64,000 nucleotides of DNA from Scalesia atractyloides (lineage: Eukaryota > Streptophyta > Magnoliopsida > Asterales > Asteraceae). A program made the translations under genes and the position numbers. The notes beneath the pieces were generated by a model. It was not told the DNA's origin, ran no database searches, and saw only the letters and a list, made by a program, of their open reading frames with translations. The DNA lies in NCBI GenBank assembly GCA_947069175.1, contig CAMTDV010000023.1, forward strand, positions 85,074,391 through 85,138,390. The letters run 5' to 3'. This document shows positions 56,892 to 64,000 of the stretch, piece after piece; position 1 is the first letter of the stretch, and every line of letters starts with the position of its first letter.

Positions 56892-58239
56892 CTACATGGA
56901 ACTTCTCATAACCATCTAACAATACCTCTGATCCTTTGACAAGAATACTTATATATAGGAAGTACCAGCGGCGTATCCACCATATTCTTGTCAAATTTTC
57001 ATTGGTTTTATCAGTAAGTTATGATTGGTTCTATGACTATAGAACATAAATAAACACAACAGCTAATATTTGAATCCACATTCTGATAGCATATATGTTT
57101 GAATGGTGACAGTTCCTCTCTCGTTTGTTATGATGGAGAGGTTAGTTTATGTAGAAATGGAAAACAATCCAATTTCTTTAAATAGCGAGATGATATAAAT
57201 GTAACACAAATTTTAACCCAGGGCAATACTATATCCTACATGGAACTTCTCATAACCGCCTGATAATGCCTCTGATCCTTTGGCAAGAATACTTATATAT
57301 AGGAAGTACCAGCGGCGTATCCACCATATTCTTGCCAAATTTTCATTGGTTTTATCTACAAGTTATGATTAGTTACCAAGAAACTACTAAATCCTACATA
57401 GAACTTCTCATAACCGTCTGACAATGCCTCTGATCCTTTGACAAGAATACTTATATATAGGAAGTACCAGCGGCGTATCCACCATATTCTCGTCAAATTT
57501 CATTGGTGTTATCAGTGAATTATGATTAGTCCTATGTGACTCTACAACCAATACAACAAACACAAAATACTGAAAATGAAAAAATGTCTGTGCGATCAAG
57601 GCTCAATCAAACGGAGCCGATCGTATTGTATGTACTGAAAATGAAAATGTCTGTGCGATCAAGGCTCAATCAAACGGAGCCGATCGTATTGCATGTACTG
57701 AAAATAATAAACTTAATCTAAACAACAATCACACAAACAGCCTATACATGGAACCTCTCATAACTGCCTGATAATGCCTCCGATCATTTGACAAGAATAC
57801 TTATATATAGGAAGTACCAGCGGCCTATCCACCATATTCTTGTCAAATTTTCATTGACTTTATCCACAAGTTATGATTAGTTCTATGTGACTCTACTACA
57901 AACACAACAACCACAAAATACTGATAATGAAAATGTCTGTGCGATCAAGGCTCAATCAAACGGAGCCGACCGTATGTGGGCACACCAGGTTCAACCTCAT
58001 AATGAAATGGGGAACATGCTCAACGCTCATAATGTAATGGGGAGCGGCGGCCTATGAAATTGCATGTACTGAAAATAATAAACAATAATTACTCAAACAG
58101 TTTACACATGGAACCTCTCATAACCGCCAGATAATGCTTCTGATCCTTTGACAAGAATACTTATATATAGGAAGTACCAGCGGCGTATCCACCATATTCT
58201 TGTCAAATTCCCATTGGTTTTATCCTTAAGTTATGATTG
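56892..58239 (-). repeat. Hairpin-bearing 3' repeats of element 3 (five units)
   Basis: Units at about 56,892-57,026, 57,237-57,372, 57,394-57,527, 57,745-57,880 and 58,108-58,239. Unit 2 has the paired variant arms TTTGGCAAGAATA and TATTCTTGCCAAA (57,279-57,339); the others have GACAAG with CTTGTC or a single mismatch. The 31-bp nested-hairpin motif occurs at about 57,591-57,623, 57,655-57,687 and 57,941-57,971. GCTCATAATGTAATGG repeats, as in element 2's LTR, are at about 58,000-58,050. Confidence 0.72.
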
Positions 58240-58267
58240 GTTCTATGTGATAAAGAAAAACATAAAA

Positions 58268-59651
58268 CTAAACGATTTGAGTTGAATCTGGATTTTCGGT
58301 GAAGAGGACTAGTTGGGTATCTTCGTTTGGGCCGTCATTATCTTCGACAGGATTGGCGTTGATGTTGAAAACTCTTCCTCTTGCTGGTGGCCTAGCGGTT
58401 GGGTTTTCTTGGTTTACTTGGTTAACTGGGTTTGATTGGGCTTGAGCGTTTATGATGTTAATCAATCGAGGGCACGTGTTTCTAAAGTGGGTAGGGTCGC
58501 CACAATTGAAACAAGCTCGAACATGTGGGAACATGGGGTATTGTGGTTGTTGATAGGTTTGGACTATGTTTTGAGTAGGGGGAGAGATTTGGTTTTGAAA
58601 GGTGCGGCAAACCTTGCTCAAATGACCATAGCGTCCACAAGTTGCACATAGTCGACAAGGTAAGGTAAGGGGATGGTGATAAAAACAGTTGTTGCATCGA
58701 GGGTGAGGTCCAAGATATGGTTTCTTATTTGGGTAAGTTGAGTTAGGTGCCACTTGAGTGATTGGGATAGCTTGGATGGGTATGGCGTGTGAAATTGGTT
58801 GATTTCGTTGGATAGTAGCGAAAAGTTGCCCGTCTCTTTTTCCCTTAGAATTGGGTTGAGAAGGGATTCGGTTTGGGTGGAGTCGGAGGTTTCAGTCGAT
58901 GCTTTATCCTTCTTCTTCTCCTCCTTAAAGTCTTTGTTCCGGATTCAGTTCTCGGTGAGCGCTGTTGCTAGCTCCATTGCTACTTCCAAATTTGCAGGCG
59001 TGGTACTTATTACAGAGTCTTGAATCTTTGACGGAAGACCACGAATGTAGTGCTCGATCAAACGGTAGAGGGGAGTGAACATGTTGGGAACCATTTGATG
59101 TAACTCGAGGAATCTTTTGTTGTATGTGGTGTGGTCTCCTTCCTTTTGCTTCAACGAATAAAATTCATCTTCTAATTTCTTGATTTCGCTCCTTGGGCAA
59201 AATCGTCTGGTCATGATTTCCTTCAATTCGTTCCAAGTTAAGGTCATAGCATCTTCCACACCTCGTTTGGTCTTCTCTGTATTCCACCAAGTAAGTGCTA
59301 TCCCATATAATCGACCGTAGCATATCGCACTTTGCGATCATCGGGGCAATCGCAATTTAGAAAAGTGTTCTCCATCTCTTCAAACCAATGGAGGAGAGCG
59401 GTGACACCTTCAGTCCCTTTGTATTTTGGAGGGTCGCATGATTTGAAATGCTTCTAGGTGCATTTAGTGGTATTTGGGGAAGAGTTGATAACGTTTTGAT
59501 TTTCTTGATTGACAGGATTAGCGGTAAGTGCTTGTTGGACTTGGATTACAATGTTGGGTATTACGGCAGCCATTTGTTGAGTGATTAGGGCAGCCATGCG
59601 TTCGCGGGCTTTTCCTGCTCTCATCTTCCTACGGGTGTGGTTAGAAGACAT
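58268..59651 (-). pseudogene. gag: Gag protein of TR-GAG element 3 (multiply broken)
   Basis: Same gag as in element 2, starting at the ATG at 59,651. Visible lesions: TAC to TAG after TKCT (about 59,455), a one-base loss near 59,320, an Arg-to-stop change after LTEN (about 58,945) and a frame change near 58,850. Both CCHC knuckles remain readable in the last piece (58,753-58,268): CATCGRYGHLSKVC and CFNCGDPTHFRNTC. It cannot make full-length gag. Confidence 0.88.
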
Positions 59652-60413
59652 CTACAAGGAATACGCATCACGAGTATGAGTTGGATGCTTTTGGGTTCAT
59701 GGGTCGCACTAGGAATGAACATTCATAAAATAATTATAGAAAAATAAATCTACTACATCCATAGGATGTCTTGGGCTTTGCTCGCCATTAGGCCTACATG
59801 CCGCCCCATAATTCACCTTCGTAATCATGTGGGCCCCCATGAATACCGGGTTTTTCATATGGTTCGCATGTGTTAGCCTGGTTGCGTACGCTAAAACCCG
59901 GAGAAAATCGAGAAATATGTATACAACGTGTGATATTCGGAATGTGTCCAGGTGTAGACACGGTGACACCTCAAAGTGGGTTAGTTCGAACGACGTTTGG
60001 TGTGGCATGCTTTGGGCTAATAGGTCCTTCGTACTCTCATCGTTGGTCCCCAGGTAGGCAAACTGGTCCGTTATATTGGATTTATACGAATGCCAACCTA
60101 GACAGGACGTTCCGACTACCGGTACTTGTACCCTTCCAGTTACTACATGCCCGTCGCAGAACTTACTTTGATGAGATTTGAAAATTGCAACAAAATCTTT
60201 GAATAATGAGAGTATGAAAATGATTTGAATATATGAACGTTGAAATATGTATAATGAATGTGTATGTAAGTATGTATGTTTGACTGTAAATATAAACAAA
60301 TATGAAACAACTAAATATCATAAGTTTTTATGTAACCACCTAATCAATTAAAATTTAGGCAGACTATAGTATAGGCTCTAAGGGTCTAATAACCTATCCT
60401 ATATCCCTATAGT

Positions 60414-60429
60414 CATGGCTCTGATACCA
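60414..60429 (-). other. Primer-binding site of element 3
   Basis: TGGTATCAGAGCCATG on the minus strand, three bases inside the right LTR, as in elements 1 and 2. Confidence 0.9.
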
Positions 60430-61523
60430 ATCTGTCACACCCCGACCCGCAGCGGAAAAGGTGACCGGGGCATGATTGGGTTATCATCAAAGCTCATGAC
60501 ATTTATTTTAACATTTCATATTCATTAATACACTTTAATGGAAAATTACAATCAATATTACAACATGTCCTAAATATCAATCTAGGCTTCATTGTTTTCT
60601 TCTAAGGCATTTCCTATGTTTTCCTTGCTTCATCCTGTTCACCTGTATCATGTGTAAAAGGGTTTTTGGATCAACAAAAAGTTGGCGAGTGAATCCTATG
60701 GAAAACATTTGAACAAGTTTATTTAATTGATTATGAAATAAAGTGCACAACCACACATGAGTAAAAATAGATGTAAACTTATTCATAAATCAATTTAATA
60801 TTAAACAATACACACATGAACAATAATGGATCGTTTAGAGGCACGCGTTGCTCAACTCGTCTCTCACGAGGAACTGATGGGCCTAATTAATGAATTGCAT
60901 AACCATGATAATATGAAAGACATAACTACCAACAATATAAACTCAATAATACACACATGAACAATAATGGATTGGTTTTGAGGCACGCGTTGCTCAACTC
61001 GTCTCCCACGAGGAACTGATGGGCTTAATGAATGAATTTCATATAAGTTGACAAAATGAAATACATAATCACAACAATATAAACAATCTAAGTTTAGATC
61101 ACGATATGGTATGGCACAAGTTTAAATAAACGAGTTAATTATTTTGTGACACATGACACACCCCAAAACGTGTAATTAAAAAAGGGAGTTGTAAGATTCA
61201 CTCACAGTGGGTGCGTTCGGTTGATGATGTTGAATGCACGCGAAGTGGTTTTAACCACGAGTGAAATTAACCTAGATAAATAACATTATGGTTCGGTAAG
61301 TAAACGGATTTTATTAATCCATTTTAGTAGGATTGTTGGATGTATTTTTGTGAGTTTAAGGCTATTTTCTAACCTTAAAAACGTTATTTTAAGTATTTTT
61401 AATTGATTTTTAATTAAAATAAATAAATAAAAATAATAAAAAAAGTTGACTTTTTTGACCGGTGACCTTTGACCGTTGACCTTTGACCTTGACTGTTTGA
61501 CCGGTTCGTATGCGTGTAAGTGT

Positions 61524-62108
61524 GCGCTGGGTGAGGCTCGAACCCGAGACCTCCCGTACGCGTGCACGCAGCTCTACCAACTGAGCTACGTGTCTAACCC
61601 GAAATATTTCTGTTTTTAATTATATTTATATATTAATTAGATTAATCCGAAAATCAGCTTATTTCTAAAAAGATTTTAATCAGTGACTCGGTGCGCTCCA
61701 CAGGTCTCGAACCCGGGACCTGTGGGTTGAGTTAACACACAGTCCACCGCTGGACTGTGTGTTTAACTTGTTATATAAACCGATTTTTATTATACTTATA
61801 TACAAACTAAAAATTTCCATTTCTGTCTTATTTTAAAAAGTTAGATAATTGTCCGAGTCGGTGCAGTAGACCGGACTCGAACTTGTGACGTGTGTTTAAC
61901 ATTCACACAGTCCACCACTGGACTGTGTGTATAACTTGGTTATTATTCCGGTTATTAATAAACTTAACATGTTCAGCGGTGACTCCGGTTCGGTTAACAA
62001 AAAAAGACATTTTTATTAAGGCAAGCATGCGTGGGACAAGATTCGAACTCGAGACGTGTACGTGTTTAATGTGCACACAGTCCACCGCTGGACTGTGTGT
62101 CTAACCCG
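61524..62108 (-). other. tRNA-like module array A-B-B2-C, element 3 right LTR
   Basis: A 61,524-61,601, B about 61,689-61,770, B2 about 61,855-61,939, C about 62,020-62,108. The B2 hairpin has arms closer to consensus (CACACAGTCCA) than in the left copy, which reads CACACTGTCCA with its flanks. Confidence 0.65.
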
Positions 62109-62802
62109 AGTTATTTCTTGATTTAAATTATACTTATATGTTACGAAACTTCGTCTTCTTCGTCAGTTTTAACCAGAAACGATGACTGACTGGTTCGAAG
62201 TTTTAATCATGTTCGTTAGCGTTTTTCAGTTAAATACAGGTGAGATATAATTAAAAAGAAAGAGAAATTAGGCGTAAGGTATACCGACTGGACTTCTCTG
62301 TTTCTCCGGCAGAACTCCGGTGACAGCAAAAGATTCCGGCGTCGTGTGTCTTGCGACAGAGAGTCTTCAGCAAGCTTGAAAAGGATGTGGGTGACTTCGG
62401 TATAAGCTCAGGGGGTTCAGTAAGGCTCAGAAGTGAAGGGTTCGGTTTTCTGGCGATGTGCAGAAGTTTTCCGCGAATGGAATTTCGTCGGGTAAAGGTG
62501 CGGTTTTTGAGCGAAAAAGCTTGCAGAGGTTTGAGGGGGTATTTATAGGGTAGGTTATCGATGAATTTGGTCCAATTTCCGACTTGATTCAAAGTCATTA
62601 CGTTTTCCGGCGGTTATAGTTTGTGTCGCGGACTCAGGCGTCGGTTATAACCGATGTAGTGATTAAGTTTTACGTTATAACTGAAGATATCGTAAATTCT
62701 TGGCGAGATCGCCGGATTTCCGACGACTGCATTTGGGCGCGCCGATTTCGAATTCGGAAAACATGTTATGAATTTATTGTCTTCAATATTTAACAAGAGA
62801 TA

Positions 62803-62883
62803 CAAGTGGCGCAGTGTTGAGTGTGTGGGTGTTAAGTTTGCTGAACCGGTTGACTGACCCGGGTTCGAAACCCGGCAGAACCA
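62803..62883 (+). other. tRNA-like module D, element 3 right LTR
   Basis: Same as the left copy but one G shorter in the box-A region (GCAGTGTTGAG); the T-arm is unchanged. Confidence 0.6.
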
Positions 62884-63072
62884 TCTTATTTTTATTTCAT
62901 TATTTTTAACAATTTTTCAAAAACAAATTATATATTCCAATATAATAATTAATTATGTATCGTTTAAAATTAAATTTGGGCATTAAATACGCCACGAAAT
63001 TTTAAACTGGTTGTTCGGTTAATAAACGGAGCGGGTTTGGTAAAATCCGTTTTTGACGGATGTTACAATCAG

Positions 63073-63489
63073 AGTTCTTTTCAACAGATGTTGATCAACA
63101 AAGTTTCAAATCATTAATGTAACAGTGTTTAGCTTAGCAGATGTTAGGGTTTGTTAGGTCATTAGATGTTACTGTCAAGGTGACGTCAGCCTAGATGCCA
63201 CAGTGGTTTGATTTGTATTATAAATAACAGTGCATGCACTGTTCTATTCATCACTTTCCTTCTAACATTTCTATACGAACAAATCAGAGTGATCTTAGGC
63301 TGAGGGACAGTTGTAATATTTGCATGCATACGTGAATCAAATTTACAAAAGTATGTTAATGAAAAACAATGTCTCTATTGTTGTGATTTCAAAGTTTATT
63401 AATTCCGATGCAATATTTCATTGTTGTGTATCTTCTTTCATTGATTTCATCTTAAACATTCACAACAATACCAAACTCAGATCCTAACA
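63073..63489 (+). mobile_element. Copia 3' LTR, right part with promoter
   Basis: Continues from 53,953. Contains TGACGTCA (63,181-63,188), a palindromic bZIP-type site, and a TATA box TATAAATA (63,219-63,226) 30 bp further on. Ends GATCCTAACA at 63,489. This is the U3-R-U5 of the Sirevirus-like element. Confidence 0.6.
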
Positions 63490-64000
63490 AATGTTACGTG
63501 ACATTCACTAAATTCTTTTTCTTTTTAATATTACATCTATATCTTAATATATACACAAAATGAGATGGATAATATACGTGCTCTTAACATGCATAGATAT
63601 TATTTTGGCTATGTTTTACGACTTATTCTTTTTGGTTTTCTCTTTTGCTTGATATACTTTTTGTCATTCTCTTTTGCTTGATATAGCATGTCTTCGTCCC
63701 GTAAAAAGTCGAGCCAATACCAAACGAATCACCGTTGCATCCCCTAAGGTATTGCGCGGATTGAATCCCGCTAGTATATATTAATTTAGAAGTACGATAA
63801 ATAGTAAATAAATATTTATTTATTATTTTAGATTTTCTAGCTTTTAGTTTTTTTATTATTTCATCATATCTATTAATTTTTAAAATACTTTGTTTTTCTA
63901 TTATAACTTCTCAAATGTGATGCTTCATAAAATTCTAGTATTTCGTTGCGATGTGTCTATTTTTATCTACATCTTAACAAATAAAAATTCGAAACTGAGT
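63490..64000. other. AT-rich flank at the right edge
   Basis: A short direct repeat, TTCTCTTTTGCTTGATATA, occurs twice (about 63,638 and 63,669). No gene recognised. Confidence 0.45.

Larger units (their letters stand above)
53954..63067 (-). mobile_element. TR-GAG element 3 (gag-only, broken gag)
   Basis: Complete element of about 9.1 kb, with ATCAG at 53,949-53,953 and 63,068-63,072. LTRs at 53,954-56,586 and 60,433-63,067, primer-binding site at 60,414-60,429, polypurine tract at 56,587-56,602. Minus-strand orientation. The interior has five hairpin repeats and a gag with several lesions. The LTR pair looks nearly identical although gag is ruined, which fits mobilisation in trans after gag was lost. 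Confidence 0.92.
60433..63067 (-). repeat. Element 3 LTR, right (5' LTR in element sense)
   Basis: 2635 bp, nearly identical to the left copy apart from scattered single changes and one-base indels. TATA box at about 62,540-62,549, TTGAC cluster at about 61,444-61,503. Confidence 0.88.

Noticed and set aside
63730..63775. Helitron 3' end (hairpin followed by CTAG)
   Set aside because: The hairpin is too close to CTAG and no 5' TC end or helicase was seen. Too weak to annotate.

Overview
This is a gene-poor, AT-rich, transposon-packed stretch of a flowering-plant nuclear genome. I think it comes from the daisy family (Asteraceae). That assignment rests on remembered style: an extra open reading frame behind a copia RNase H, gag zinc knuckles of a type common in composites, and LTR sequence style. 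It is not based on a search.

Layout. 1-3.34 kb: 3' end of a Sirevirus-like Ty1/copia element (RNase H tail, then a decayed extra ORF with its own promoter-like upstream). 3.34-14.7 kb: an older LTR-like sequence split by TR-GAG element 1 (4581-13005). 14.7-18.9 kb: small repeats (a SINE candidate, a hAT-type MITE), a possible organelle-DNA insert and a GC-rich CCACCG minisatellite. 18,929-28,277: TR-GAG element 2, inside that minisatellite. 28.3-40 kb: two long-terminal-inverted-repeat elements, a copia integrase fragment, two dead LINEs, a receptor-kinase exon fragment and a double perfect palindrome. 40.06-44.08 kb (minus): the one recognisable host gene, a 12-exon plastid UbiA-type aromatic prenyltransferase (homogentisate/flavonoid prenyltransferase group) with an apparent one-base deletion in exon 9. 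44-51.8 kb: intergenic repeats, a candidate copia LTR, a broken SANT/Myb-like gene and a second hAT-type MITE. 51.8-63.49 kb: a second copy of the Sirevirus-like ORF and its 3' LTR, the LTR being split by TR-GAG element 3 (53,954-63,067).

The three TR-GAG elements are the most striking content. Each is complete, with two LTRs of 2.5-2.9 kb, a 5-bp target-site duplication (CGCTA, ACAAC, ATCAG), an initiator-Met-tRNA primer-binding site and a polypurine tract. Each encodes only a gag protein with CCHC knuckles and no polymerase, so they are non-autonomous. All three lie on the minus strand. Gag is intact only in element 2. Their LTRs carry an ordered array of tRNA-like modules (B-box motifs, T-arm-like hairpins and a recurrent 11-bp perfect hairpin). 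In elements 1 and 3 three or four of these lie in sense downstream of the LTR TATA box, so they should be present in the element RNA. A fourth type lies in antisense at the other end of the LTR. The internal 3' region carries a repeated hairpin that shows paired base changes. I regard this RNA-structure-rich LTR architecture as the best candidate for something undescribed; it recalls Cassandra elements, whose LTRs carry 5S rRNA sequence.

Limits: divergences, dates and family names were judged by eye; nothing was aligned or searched.
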